From Salinisphaera sp040361255 (GTDB lineage: Bacteria; Pseudomonadota; Gammaproteobacteria; Nevskiales; Salinisphaeraceae), in NCBI RefSeq assembly GCF_040361255.1, contig NZ_APNG01000002.1, positions 186,001-250,000 on the forward strand: a stretch of DNA of 64,000 bases, written 5' to 3'. Numbering within the stretch: position 1 is the first letter of the stretch; every line of letters begins with the position of its first letter. The position numbers and the translations under genes were made by a program. Below, in pieces: positions 24,210 to 33,523 of this stretch. The notes under the pieces were generated by a model. It worked only from the letters and a program-made list of their open reading frames with translations, did not search any database and was not told the origin of the DNA.

Positions 24210-26597
24210 CTAATGGGCCCGCAGACCGGCCGGATCACTCTTGCCCGGATTGTCGGGTGCCGTACCGTCATCGGCCAGCGGCTGCGGCTTGCGGGTGAGC
24301 GCGATCTCGAGCACTTCATCGATCTTGCGTACCGGACGGATATCAAGCCGATTCTTGATATTGGCCGGTATCTCCGCGAGATCCTTGGTGTTTTCGTGCG
24401 GAATGACGACGATCTTGATACCACCGCGATGCGCGGCCAGGAGTTTCTCCTTGAGCCCGCCAATGGGCAGCACATCGCCTCTGAGCGTGATTTCGCCGGT
24501 CATCGCCACGTCCGCGCGTACCGGGATCTGTGTGAGCGCAGAGATCATCGATGTACACATGCCGATGCCCGCGCTCGGCCCGTCCTTGGGCGTTGCGCCT
24601 TCCGGTACGTGCACGTGCAGATCCGATTTCTGCATGAAGTCGCGCTCGATCCCCAGCGCCGCTGCGCGCGAGCGGATCACGGTGAGTGCGGCCTGGATGG
24701 ATTCCTGCATCACGTCGCCCAGCGAGCCGGTATGCAGCGGCTTGCCCTTGCCCGGCACGGCGGCCGACTCAATCGACAAGAGCTCGCCACCGACCTCGGT
24801 CCAGGCCAAACCGGTCACCTGGCCCACGCGGTCGTTTTCTTCCGCGCGGCCGTAACGGAACTTGGGCACGCCCAAATACTTGTCGAGGTTGCGCTTGGAT
24901 ACCTGCACCGAGCCGTCTTTTTCGTGGCTGATGAGTTCCTTGACGACCTTGCGACAGATCTTGCTGATATCGCGTTCGAGATTACGCACGCCGGCTTCAC
25001 GCGTATAGCGACGAATGACGTCGGTCAGCGCGTTGTCGGAAATGGTCAGTTCCTCGTCCTCGAGGCCATTTTCCTTCATCGCCTTGGGCACCAGATAGCG
25101 CTCGGCGATATTGACCTTTTCATCCTCGGTATAGCCCGAAAGACGAATGACCTCCATACGATCGAGCAAGGCCGGCGGGATATTGAGCGTATTCGCGGTA
25201 CACACGAACATCACCTGCGACAGGTCGTAGTCGACCTCGAGATAGTGGTCGCCAAAGGTGTTGTTCTGTTCCGGGTCGAGCACTTCGAGCAACGCGGAAG
25301 CCGGGTCGCCGCGGAAGTCCTGGGCCATCTTGTCGACTTCGTCGAGCAGAAACAGCGGGTTGCGCACGCCGACCTTGGCCATGTTCTGGATGATCTTGCC
25401 CGGCAGCGAGCCGATATAGGTGCGCCGATGACCGCGGATCTCGGCCTCGTCGCGTACCCCGCCCAGACTCATGCGCACGAATTCGCGATTCGTCGCCTTG
25501 GCGATCGAACGGCCCAGCGAGGTCTTGCCCACGCCCGGCGGGCCGACCAGGCACAGAATCGGGCCCTTGATCTTCTTAACGCGGCTCTGCACCGCGAGAT
25601 TTTCGATGATGCGCTCCTTGACGCGCTCCAGACCGTAGTGGTCCGCGTCGAGCGTTTCCTGCGCGGTCTTGAGGTCGATCTTGGTCTTGGAGCGCTTCTT
25701 CCACGGCACATCGACGAGCCAGTCGAGATAGTTGCGCACCACCGTGGCCTCGGCCGACATCGGCGACATGCTCTTGAGCTTGTTGAACTCGGTGGTGGCC
25801 TTTTTCTTGACCTCCTTGGGCATGCCGACCTTCTCGATCTTCTCTTCGAGTTCGTCGAGATCGTTCGGCGCGTCGTCGATTTCACCCAGTTCCTTCTGGA
25901 TGGCCTTCATCTGCTCGTTGAGATAGTACTCGCGCTGGCTGCGCTCCATCTGCTGCTTCACGCGGCCGCGGATCTTCTTTTCGATCTGCAGGACCTCGAT
26001 CTCGGCATCGGTCTTGGCCACGATGTGCTCGAGACGCGCCTGGGCGTCCGCGATTTCGAGCACGTCCTGGCGCTCCTCGAGTTTGAGGTTGAGATGCGCG
26101 GCGATGGTATCGGCCAGCCGCCCGATCGAGTCCATGCTCGACAGCGAGGGCAGCAACTCGGCCGGCACCTTCTTGTTGAGCTTCACATAGGATTCGAACG
26201 TCGAAATGGCCGAGCGCATGAGCGCATCGGCTTCGGCGCTGTCGTCGGCATCGTCGTCGATGACGTCCCAGCTGGCCATGAGGCTGCCATCGGCTTCATG
26301 CAGATCGTGCAGACGGGCGCGATCTGCGCCCTCGACGAGCACCTTGACCGTGCCGTCGGGCAGTTTGAGCAGCTGCAGGATGGACGCAAGTGTGCCGACT
26401 TCGTAAATATCGTCGGCGCCCGGATCGTCGATATCCGCCGAGCGCTGGGCGACCAGCAGGATTTTCTTGTCTTCGGCCATCGCTGCTTCGAGCGCGGTGA
26501 TCGACTTCTCGCGCCCGACAAACAGCGGAATCGCCATATGAGGAAAGACGACGACGTCCCGTAGCGGCAGAACAGGTACCAGGGTGTTGTCCGTCAT
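24210..26597 (-). CDS. lon: ATP-dependent protease Lon
   Basis: Lon is a cytosolic AAA+ serine protease that degrades damaged and regulatory proteins. The 795-aa protein contains the N-terminal substrate domain (LPLRDVVVFPHMAIPLFVGR), a coiled-coil middle, Walker A GPPGVGKT near residue 350, Walker B LFLLDEVDKM, and a C-terminal protease domain. In the latter the catalytic Ser is in PKDGPSAGIG (near 673) and the Lys in GGLKEKLLAA (near 716). Length and all motifs are normal. It lies between clpX and hupB in the usual order; the hairpin at 26611-26636 separates it from clpX. Confidence 0.98.
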   Translation of the reverse strand: MTDNTLVPVLPLRDVVVFPHMAIPLFVGREKSITALEAAMAEDKKILLVAQRSADIDDPGADDIYEVGTLASILQLLKLPDGTVKVLVEGADRARLHDLHEADGSLMASWDVIDDDADDSAEADALMRSAISTFESYVKLNKKVPAELLPSLSSMDSIGRLADTIAAHLNLKLEERQDVLEIADAQARLEHIVAKTDAEIEVLQIEKKIRGRVKQQMERSQREYYLNEQMKAIQKELGEIDDAPNDLDELEEKIEKVGMPKEVKKKATTEFNKLKSMSPMSAEATVVRNYLDWLVDVPWKKRSKTKIDLKTAQETLDADHYGLERVKERIIENLAVQSRVKKIKGPILCLVGPPGVGKTSLGRSIAKATNREFVRMSLGGVRDEAEIRGHRRTYIGSLPGKIIQNMAKVGVRNPLFLLDEVDKMAQDFRGDPASALLEVLDPEQNNTFGDHYLEVDYDLSQVMFVCTANTLNIPPALLDRMEVIRLSGYTEDEKVNIAERYLVPKAMKENGLEDEELTISDNALTDVIRRYTREAGVRNLERDISKICRKVVKELISHEKDGSVQVSKRNLDKYLGVPKFRYGRAEENDRVGQVTGLAWTEVGGELLSIESAAVPGKGKPLHTGSLGDVMQESIQAALTVIRSRAAALGIERDFMQKSDLHVHVPEGATPKDGPSAGIGMCTSMISALTQIPVRADVAMTGEITLRGDVLPIGGLKEKLLAAHRGGIKIVVIPHENTKDLAEIPANIKNRLDIRPVRKIDEVLEIALTRKPQPLADDGTAPDNPGKSDPAGLRAH

Positions 26598-26610
26598 TGG
26601 ACCCTCGCTT

Positions 26611-26636
26611 AAAAAGCGGCCGGCATGATGCCGGCC
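26611..26636 (-). terminator. terminator between clpX and lon
   Basis: On the minus strand GGCCGGCA and TGCCGGCC form a perfect 8-bp stem with a 3-nt loop, followed by GC and five T residues. It lies between clpX and lon, so lon should have a promoter close to or overlapping it. Confidence 0.8.
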
Positions 26637-26742
26637 ACTGTGTATTTAACTATTAAGAATGCGGCTGACCGTACCGTTTTCAATCGGCACGGCGACCAAC
26701 CGCACAGCCGCCGACGGCGCATTGCACGCCGTGCTCGCAGCT

Positions 26743-28020
26743 TCAGGCGCCAGCGCGCGTCGCGTCGGCGTTTTCATAGACGATATACGGCTGGGCATCG
26801 CCCTTCACCACCGCCTCGTCGACCACGACCTTGGAGACATTCTCCATGGCCGGCAGCTCGTACATGACGTCGAGCAGAATCGACTCGAGAATCGTACGCA
26901 GACCACGCGCGCCGGTCTTGCGCTCCATGGCGCGGTGGGCGATGGCCCGCAGTGCGTCTTCGCGCAGTTCCAGCTCGCAGTCTTCCATCTCGAAGAGCTT
27001 CGCATACTGCTTGGTCAACGCGTTCTTGGGCTCACGCAGAATCGAGATCAACGCCGTTTCATCCAGCTCTTCGAGCGTGGCGATCACCGGCAGACGGCCG
27101 ACGAATTCCGGAATCAGGCCGTACTTGACCAGATCCTCGGGTTCGACGGTGGCCAGCATCGCTCCCAGCGAGCGCTGGTCGTCCTGGCCCTTGACCTCGG
27201 CCGAGAAACCGATCCCGGAACGGCCTTCGCGCGTCTGAATCGTCTTGTCCAGCCCGGCGAACGCGCCGCCGACGATGAACAGAATGCCGCTTGTGTCGAC
27301 CTGCAGGAATTCCTGCTGCGGGTGTTTGCGCCCGCCCTGCGGCGGCACCGAAGCCGTGGTGCCCTCGATGAGCTTGAGCAGCGCCTGCTGTACGCCCTCA
27401 CCCGAGACATCACGCGTGATCGAGGGGTTTTCCGACTTACGCGAAATCTTGTCGATTTCGTCGATATAAACAATGCCGCGCTGAGCCTTGTCGACATCGT
27501 AATCGCATTTCTGCAGGAGCTTCTGAATGATGTTTTCCACGTCCTCGCCGACATAGCCGGCTTCGGTAAGCGTGGTGGCATCGGCGATTGCGAACGGTAC
27601 ATCCAGCAGACGCGCGAGCGTTTCGGCCAGCAGCGTCTTGCCGCAGCCAGTCGGGCCAATCATCAGAATATTGGATTTCTGCAGTTCGACTTCGCCCTCG
27701 CCGGTTTCGGCATTCAGGCGCTTGTAGTGGTTGTACACCGCTACGGCCAGAATCTTCTTGGCCGACTCCTGGCCAATCACGTAATCGTCGAGCACGCGCT
27801 TGATTTCCTGCGGGCTGGGCAGGCCTTTCTTGGCCGGCTTGCTCGCGAGTTCCTCACGCATGATGTCGTTGCACAGATCCACGCACTCGTCGCAGATGAA
27901 TACCGACGGACCGGCGATCAGCTTGCGGACCTCGTGCTCGCTCTTGCCACAGAACGAGCAATAGAGGGTACGCCCGGAGTTGGAATTCGAGCCGCCGTTG
28001 CTGTTGGAGTCTTCCGCCAT
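26743..28020 (-). CDS. clpX: ClpXP protease ATP-binding subunit ClpX
   Basis: ClpX is the AAA+ unfoldase that feeds proteins into ClpP. The 425-aa protein has an N-terminal zinc-binding domain (Cys21, Cys24, Cys43, Cys46), Walker A GPTGCGKT at 122-129, Walker B GIVYIDEIDKI, the RKSENPSITRDVSGEGVQQA loop, and the IGF-type ClpP docking tripeptide in RSGIGFSAEV. It is 98 bp downstream of clpP, in one operon. Confidence 0.98.
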   Translation of the reverse strand: MAEDSNSNGGSNSNSGRTLYCSFCGKSEHEVRKLIAGPSVFICDECVDLCNDIMREELASKPAKKGLPSPQEIKRVLDDYVIGQESAKKILAVAVYNHYKRLNAETGEGEVELQKSNILMIGPTGCGKTLLAETLARLLDVPFAIADATTLTEAGYVGEDVENIIQKLLQKCDYDVDKAQRGIVYIDEIDKISRKSENPSITRDVSGEGVQQALLKLIEGTTASVPPQGGRKHPQQEFLQVDTSGILFIVGGAFAGLDKTIQTREGRSGIGFSAEVKGQDDQRSLGAMLATVEPEDLVKYGLIPEFVGRLPVIATLEELDETALISILREPKNALTKQYAKLFEMEDCELELREDALRAIAHRAMERKTGARGLRTILESILLDVMYELPAMENVSKVVVDEAVVKGDAQPYIVYENADATRAGA

Positions 28021-28118
28021 GTTCTTAGGACCTCTTCAGTCTGGGCCTGCCATACGCCCTGTATGGCACACCGGGTAAACGCTTGTCACGGAATTTACAT
28101 CCGCGGGCGTGCAAGCGC

Positions 28119-28772
28119 TTACTTGTTCTTATCGGCAGCCTGGGCCGAAAGTGCTGCACGCGAACTCAGCACATCGTCGATCACACCGTATTCCGTGGCG
28201 TCCTTCGCACTCATGAAGAAATCGCGCTCGGTGTCCTGCTTGATCTTGTCCAGCGGCTGACCGGTATGGTGAGCGAGCACCTCATTGAGCCGCTCGCGCG
28301 CATGCAGGATCTCGCGGGCATGGATTTCGATATCCGTGGCCTGACCCTGAAAGCCGCCCAGCGGCTGGTGGATCATCACCCGCGAATTCGGCAACGCATA
28401 GCGTTTGCCCTGCGCCCCGCCGGCGAGCAATACCGCGCCCATGCTGGCTGCCTGGCCCAGGCACATCGTGGCCACGTCAGGCTTGATGAACTGCATGGTG
28501 TCGTAAATCGACATCCCGGCCGTAATCACGCCGCCCGGCGAGTTGATATACAGCTGAATATCCTTATCCGGGTTGTCGGACTCCAGGAACAGCAGCTGGG
28601 CGACGATGAGGTTGGCCATATGGTCGTCGACCGGGCCCACGCAGAAAATCACGCGCTCCTTGAGCAAACGCGAGTAGATATCGAACGAGCGCTCGCCGCG
28701 GGCGGTCTGTTCGATGACCATCGGAATCAGCCCCAGATTCTGGGGCTGCATGTTGTCGTTATGTTCTGACAT
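28119..28772 (-). CDS. clpP: ATP-dependent Clp protease proteolytic subunit ClpP
   Basis: ClpP forms the tetradecameric serine protease chamber used with ClpX or ClpA. The 217-aa precursor has a short propeptide, and the catalytic triad is at Ser110 (GQAASMGA), His135 (VMIHQPLGG) and Asp184 (TERD). It lies 49 bp downstream of tig, in the conserved tig-clpP-clpX order. Confidence 0.98.
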   Translation of the reverse strand: MSEHNDNMQPQNLGLIPMVIEQTARGERSFDIYSRLLKERVIFCVGPVDDHMANLIVAQLLFLESDNPDKDIQLYINSPGGVITAGMSIYDTMQFIKPDVATMCLGQAASMGAVLLAGGAQGKRYALPNSRVMIHQPLGGFQGQATDIEIHAREILHARERLNEVLAHHTGQPLDKIKQDTERDFFMSAKDATEYGVIDDVLSSRAALSAQAADKNK

Positions 28773-28821
28773 AGACTTTGGCTTTCCTTGCCAGGTCAGG
28801 GTTGTCGAGGCCCGGCCTCGA

Positions 28822-30147
28822 TCAGCCGTTCTGACGCTGGGCGTTGAGTAGTTCGTCGAGCTCGGTCTCTTTTTCAGTCACAGTCGCGCCTTCGAGCAGC
28901 GTATCGACCACCTGCTCTTCCATGACCATTGCCTGCAGGCCCTGCATGAGCTGCGGGTTCTGCTGGTAATAGGCCTTGACCTGTTCGGCCTGATCGCCGT
29001 AGCCGGCCGCGACCTCTTCCATCTTCTGGGAGACGCGCTCCTGATCGAGCTCGATCTCTTTTTCGGAGATAATCTCGGCGATCAGCAGACCCAGGGCCAC
29101 GCGACGTTCGGCATTTTCACGCAGTACTTCGTCGGGCAGCAGCTTCTTGGCCTGTTCTTCGTCACCCTGCATTTCGCGCGGCATGCGCTGCAAGGCTTCC
29201 TTGCGCATGCGATCGATTTCCTGGGCCACCATCGACTCGGGCACTTCGATCGGGTTGGCGGCATGTACGCCGTCCATGATCTGGGTCTTCACACTGGTAT
29301 CGACCGCGTGCTTGGCTTCCTGCTCCAGCGATTCGCGCACCTTGTCCTTGAGCGCATCGACGCCGCCTTCCTCGATGCCCATCTGCTTGAGGAACTCATC
29401 GTCGATTTCGGGCAGCTTGGCTTGCTTGACCGCCTTGACGGTGACATCGAAAGTCGCCGTCTTGCCGGCCAGATCCTTGGCGCCGTAGTCCTCGGGGAAG
29501 GACACATCCACATCGAACTGCTCGTCGGCCTTGCGGCCCACCAGCGCGCGCTCCAGATCGGGCAGGAACTGCTGCTCGCCGATATTGACTTCGATATCGT
29601 TGCCGGTGCCGCCTTCGAAGGCTTCACCGTCGATACGACCGACATAATCGACGACCACCTGGTCGCCGTCCTGCGACTCGCGATCGACCGCTTCGTAGGT
29701 CTTGTTCTGTTCGCGAATGCGATCGATGGTCTTGTCGATATCGGCATCGGTGACTTCGACCACCGGCTTTTCGACGGTCAGGCCGTCGAGACCAGTGAGT
29801 TCGATTTCCGGATAGACGTCGAAGCTGGCCGTGAACTCGAGCGGGCCGTCTTCGTTGACTTCGCCGAGCTCGATCTGCGGCTGGCCGGCCGGCTTGAGCT
29901 CGGCCTTTTCGATCGCTTCGGGATAGACGCTCTGGATCAGCTCCCCGGCGGCTTCCTGACGCGCCTGGGCGCCGTAGCGCTGGTAAAGCACCTTCAACGG
30001 CACCTTGCCCGGTCGAAAACCCGGAATCTTGGCGTGCTGACCGACGCGCTTGACCTTGGCGTCGACCGCTTCGCTGACCCGCTCGGCCGGGATCTGAACC
30101 TTGAGGCGACGGGCCAGCCCACCGGGATTCTCAACAGAAACGTCCAT
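28822..30147 (-). CDS. tig: trigger factor
   Basis: Trigger factor is the ribosome-bound chaperone and prolyl isomerase. The 441-aa protein has the N-terminal ribosome-binding domain with GFRPGKVPLKVLYQRYG (the signature loop), an FKBP-type PPIase domain near 160-245 (GDQVVVDYVGRIDGEAFEGG) and a helical C-terminal chaperone domain. It is the promoter-proximal gene of the tig-clpP-clpX run. Confidence 0.97.
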   Translation of the reverse strand: MDVSVENPGGLARRLKVQIPAERVSEAVDAKVKRVGQHAKIPGFRPGKVPLKVLYQRYGAQARQEAAGELIQSVYPEAIEKAELKPAGQPQIELGEVNEDGPLEFTASFDVYPEIELTGLDGLTVEKPVVEVTDADIDKTIDRIREQNKTYEAVDRESQDGDQVVVDYVGRIDGEAFEGGTGNDIEVNIGEQQFLPDLERALVGRKADEQFDVDVSFPEDYGAKDLAGKTATFDVTVKAVKQAKLPEIDDEFLKQMGIEEGGVDALKDKVRESLEQEAKHAVDTSVKTQIMDGVHAANPIEVPESMVAQEIDRMRKEALQRMPREMQGDEEQAKKLLPDEVLRENAERRVALGLLIAEIISEKEIELDQERVSQKMEEVAAGYGDQAEQVKAYYQQNPQLMQGLQAMVMEEQVVDTLLEGATVTEKETELDELLNAQRQNG

Positions 30148-30268
30148 TAACTACCTCTATCCAATCGTCTGGTATGTACAGCGCCGCCGGATTGCGGGCG
30201 CTGCTGCGAATATTGACCCACGAGTATATCAAGGCTGACCAGCCCGCTCGTGAAACCGCGCGTATCCG

Positions 30269-31264
30269 TTATTTCTCGCGTGCCGGCGGCGCCATGAATT
30301 CCGGGCCCACCGGGTCGACCACGTTCCGATCAACGATCTCCTTGATCTGCTGCCGGGCCGTCTCGTCCAGCTGCCAGCCCCAGACGTTATCGACCGCCTC
30401 GAGCTGCTCGGGCTTGCGAGCGCCCCAGAGTGCAACGCTGTTCGGATACTGATCAAGAACCCAGCGAATAGCCAGATCAAGCACGTGCTTGCCGTAGTTA
30501 TCCTGGGCGAACTGCTCCAGCTCATTGACCGCCGCCAGATACTGGTCGAAGCGCGGCTGCTGGAACTTGGGATCGTTATTGCGCAGATCGTCGCCGGGGA
30601 ATTCGCGGTCGGCATGCATGCGACCGGACAGCAGACCCCGGCAGAGCGCGCCGTAGGCAAGCAGACGCGTGTCGTGCTCACGCGCCCACGGCAGAACGTC
30701 CTCGTCGATCTGGCGTTCGAACAGGTTGTAGGGATTCTGTACCACGTCGATCGTGGTCACTTCGCTGAAGGCGTCCAGCTGCTCGGGCGTAAAGTTGGAC
30801 ACACCCACGGCCCGAATCTTGCCCTGCTCGCGCAGGGTGGCCATCGCGCTCGCCGTTTCATACATATCGACGTTCGGATCCGGCCAGTGAATCTGCAGCA
30901 GATCGATATAGTCGGTATCCAGACGACGCAGCGAATCGTCGGCCTCCTTGAGGATGCGATTCTTGGTGGCGTTGCGCGCCACCCGCTCTTTCGCATCCCA
31001 TTCGAGCGCGCATTTGGTGGCCAGCGTCACCTTGTCGCGCAGGCCGCCCTGTTTGACTGCCTTGCCGACAATCTCCTCGGAACGGCCAAAACCGTACACC
31101 GGCGCGGTATCGATAAGCGTAATGCCGTGGTCGGGCGCGCTCTGGATGGTGCGGATGGATTCGGCTTCATCGGTGCCGCCCCACATCCAGCCCCCAATAG
31201 CCCAGGTGCCCAGACCAATGCGCGATGCGACAACGCCGTTGCCGTTCAGATCGAGTGTTTCCAT
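30269..31264 (-). CDS. aldo/keto reductase
   Basis: This is an NADPH-dependent oxidoreductase with a TIM-barrel fold, 331 aa from ATG 31264. The catalytic tetrad is Asp52 (LIDTAPVYGFG), Tyr57, Lys84 (LATKCALEW) and His126 (LLQIHWPDPN). VGVSNFTPEQLDAFSE and the C-terminal ALWGARKPEQLEAVDNV are typical of the AKR11/general-stress group. A longer reading to 31324 would add 20 residues of unlikely sequence. The substrate cannot be inferred. It is next to tig but 120 bp upstream of it, probably an independent unit. Confidence 0.92.
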   Translation of the reverse strand: METLDLNGNGVVASRIGLGTWAIGGWMWGGTDEAESIRTIQSAPDHGITLIDTAPVYGFGRSEEIVGKAVKQGGLRDKVTLATKCALEWDAKERVARNATKNRILKEADDSLRRLDTDYIDLLQIHWPDPNVDMYETASAMATLREQGKIRAVGVSNFTPEQLDAFSEVTTIDVVQNPYNLFERQIDEDVLPWAREHDTRLLAYGALCRGLLSGRMHADREFPGDDLRNNDPKFQQPRFDQYLAAVNELEQFAQDNYGKHVLDLAIRWVLDQYPNSVALWGARKPEQLEAVDNVWGWQLDETARQQIKEIVDRNVVDPVGPEFMAPPAREK

Positions 31265-31434
31265 GGACGCAGCTCTTGTCCTTTCGGATGTACAGCCATG
31301 GAAATGGGTGCGCTGGGCCGGCATTCAACAGCCATCGGCGCTCGATATGTACGCGAAGACGATATCGGGTAAGCGGCTCGAGCCATGCGGCGCGAAACAG
31401 TGCGGATAAGCACGGCGAAGCCGTCAGGAGAAAT

Positions 31435-31509
<75 letters not shown>

Positions 31510-31609
31510 ATCCGTGACCCGGCGCTGCCGGCATCCTTTCGCGATCAGGCGATCGCGCGACGCCATGATAAGCGTCGATACTGCCTTCGCCAACCTGCCA
31601 TGACAGGAA

Positions 31610-31686
31610 TGGGGTGGACGATGGGACTCGAACCCACGACGACCGGAATCACAATCCGGGGCTCTACCAACTGAGCTACGCCCACC
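31610..31686 (-). tRNA. tRNA-His (GTG)
   Basis: A 77-nt gene including CCA. The anticodon loop TTGTGAT gives GTG, and the extra 5' G(-1) opposite C73, diagnostic for tRNA-His, is encoded. Confidence 0.97.
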
Positions 31687-31875
31687 ATCGAAAGCATCCT
31701 GCGCCACACCCCGCCAAAGCGAAGCCTGCTCGGCGCAGGCGGCGTATTCTAGTCATGTTCGGGCCGCGATGCTACCCCTGCATCGCCAATCAACGCATTT
31801 GTTACCCAACCGGCCGTTTTTCCCGACCCGGCGCCGAAGCGTTACGGATCTGGAACCCAGTTATTCGCCGGCTGC

Positions 31876-31996
31876 GCTGCGCGCATCCGTCGAACCATGC
31901 CTGTCCATTTGTCGCTGGTTCGAATGGCGAGTCGAATAGGCCATTGGTATAGGCCGCGCTGCAGCGGCCTATACCAATGGCGCGCCCGGCTGGATT
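31876..31996. repeat. 121-bp direct repeat, copy 1 (truncated tRNA-Arg end)
   Basis: This segment is almost identical to 32061-32181. It contains GTCGCTGGTTCGAAT (31911-31925), which equals the T arm of the neighbouring tRNA-Arg in opposite orientation. A hairpin with 17-bp arms follows at 31941-31980. The last bases equal the 3' end of tRNA-Arg, including CCA, up to GGATT, where the match stops. Confidence 0.88.
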
Positions 31997-32060
31997 ATTC
32001 GCCGGCTGAAGCCGGCTCACCCTTCGGGCCAGTGCGGCTGGCGCCGCCCCGTTCGGATGC

Positions 32061-32162
32061 GCTGCGCGCATCCGTCGAACCATGCTTGTTTATTTGTCGC
32101 TGGTTCGAATGGCGAGTCGAATAGGCCATTGGTATAGGCCGCGCTGCGGCGGCCTATACCAA

Positions 32163-32181
<19 letters not shown>
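32061..32181. repeat. 121-bp direct repeat, copy 2 (continuous with the real tRNA-Arg)
   Basis: This copy runs into the intact tRNA-Arg gene. The inner hairpin arms are 32126-32142 and 32149-32165; the right arm ends exactly on the encoded CCA of tRNA-Arg. The outer 15-bp arm at 32096-32110 pairs with 32179-32193 inside the tRNA. Confidence 0.88.
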
Positions 32182-32238
<57 letters not shown>

Positions 32239-32273
32239 AAAAAAGTGACCGTTTGCAAGCGGTGGATCAGGAA

Positions 32274-32350
<77 letters not shown>

Positions 32351-32644
32351 ATTGTCTTTCCAAGCTTTCGCAAAAGCGGCCGACACAATACCGCATTTTC
32401 GCACCCGCTCTGCGAGCAGTCTGTTACTGAGCTCAGCTTGCGCTTCGCCAAGTCCCCCCGCCTCGAAACGTTCGTTTCTCGGCGTTGCAAACGCGATGCG
32501 CTTGCGGCCGGCGCGGCGAATTCTATCTGGTCGCCGCTCGGCATGCGAGCATCGCCTGCAGATGGCTGGATTCGCCCAGCCAAATTGTGGCCCTTCGCGG
32601 AGCGTGCGAAAATCCGCGCACTTTTCCCAACCGCCTTGATGCCC

Positions 32645-33514
32645 ATGGCCGCCCGCCTTATCGACGGCAAGCAGATCGCCCAGGATTTTCGTCATGCCGT
32701 ACGCGATGCGGTGCAACAGCGCCTTGCGCGCGGACAGCGCGCCCCCGGGCTCGCCGTCATTCTGGTCGGCAGCGATCCCGCCTCGAAGATTTATGTCGGC
32801 AAGAAGATCGAAGCCTGCCAGCAGGCGGGACTTGTTTCGCAGGCCGTCTATCCCGACGCCGACATCTCGCAGGCCGAGCTGCTCGAGCTGATCGACCGCT
32901 TCAATGACGACGATACGATCGACGGCGTGCTCGTGCAGCTGCCGTTGCCGGCGCATATCGATGCGACCAAGGTCATCGAGCGGGTACGGCCGGACAAGGA
33001 TGTTGACGGCTTTCACCCCTACAACGTCGGCCGGCTCGCCCAGCGCGTGCCGCAACTGCGTGCCTGCACACCGCTGGGTATCGTACGGCTACTGGAATCC
33101 ATCGAGGAGCCCTTTCGCGGCCGCCAGGCTGTGGTGGTGGGCGCGTCCAATATCGTGGGCCGACCGATGGCACTCGAATTCCTGCTCAAGGGGGCGACCA
33201 CCACCGTCTGCCATCGTTTTACCCGTGATCTCGAATACGAAGTCGGTCAGGCCGAGATTCTGGTGGTCGGCGTGGGCAAGCCGGGACTGATCAAGGGCGA
33301 ATGGGTCCGCGAAGGCGCGACCGTGATCGATGTGGGCATGAACCGCCTGGATTCCGGCAAGCTCGTGGGCGATGTCGAATTCGAAGCCGCCGCCGAGCGC
33401 GCGGCGTGGATTACGCCCGTACCCGGCGGCGTCGGCCCCATGACCGTCGCCATGCTCATGAGCAACACCCTGCGCGCGGCCGAGCTGCGTGAGCAGGCTA
33501 CGGCCGAGGGTTAG
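32645..33514 (+). CDS. folD: methylenetetrahydrofolate dehydrogenase/cyclohydrolase FolD
   Basis: FolD interconverts 5,10-methylene-, methenyl- and 10-formyl-tetrahydrofolate. The 289-aa protein starts MAARLIDGKQIAQ like the E. coli enzyme; an ATG two codons earlier (32639) is also possible. Active-site Tyr50 and Lys54 are in KIYVGKKIEAC. Signatures are VQLPLPAHIDATKV, PDKDVDGFHPYNVGRL and the C-terminal ITPVPGGVGPMTVAML, with GASNIVGRPM at the nucleotide site. The 294 bp before it hold no gene apart from the tRNA-Pro 5' side. Confidence 0.97.
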   Translation: MAARLIDGKQIAQDFRHAVRDAVQQRLARGQRAPGLAVILVGSDPASKIYVGKKIEACQQAGLVSQAVYPDADISQAELLELIDRFNDDDTIDGVLVQLPLPAHIDATKVIERVRPDKDVDGFHPYNVGRLAQRVPQLRACTPLGIVRLLESIEEPFRGRQAVVVGASNIVGRPMALEFLLKGATTTVCHRFTRDLEYEVGQAEILVVGVGKPGLIKGEWVREGATVIDVGMNRLDSGKLVGDVEFEAAAERAAWITPVPGGVGPMTVAMLMSNTLRAAELREQATAEG

Positions 33515-33523
33515 CGCGCGGGT

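Noticed and set aside
24009..26564. An 851-codon open frame opposite lon
   Set aside because: It is a mirror frame of lon with no family resemblance.
31941..31980. Hairpin read as a Rho-independent terminator
   Set aside because: The arms are long and perfect, but there is no T tract on either side and the hairpin overlaps tRNA-derived sequence.
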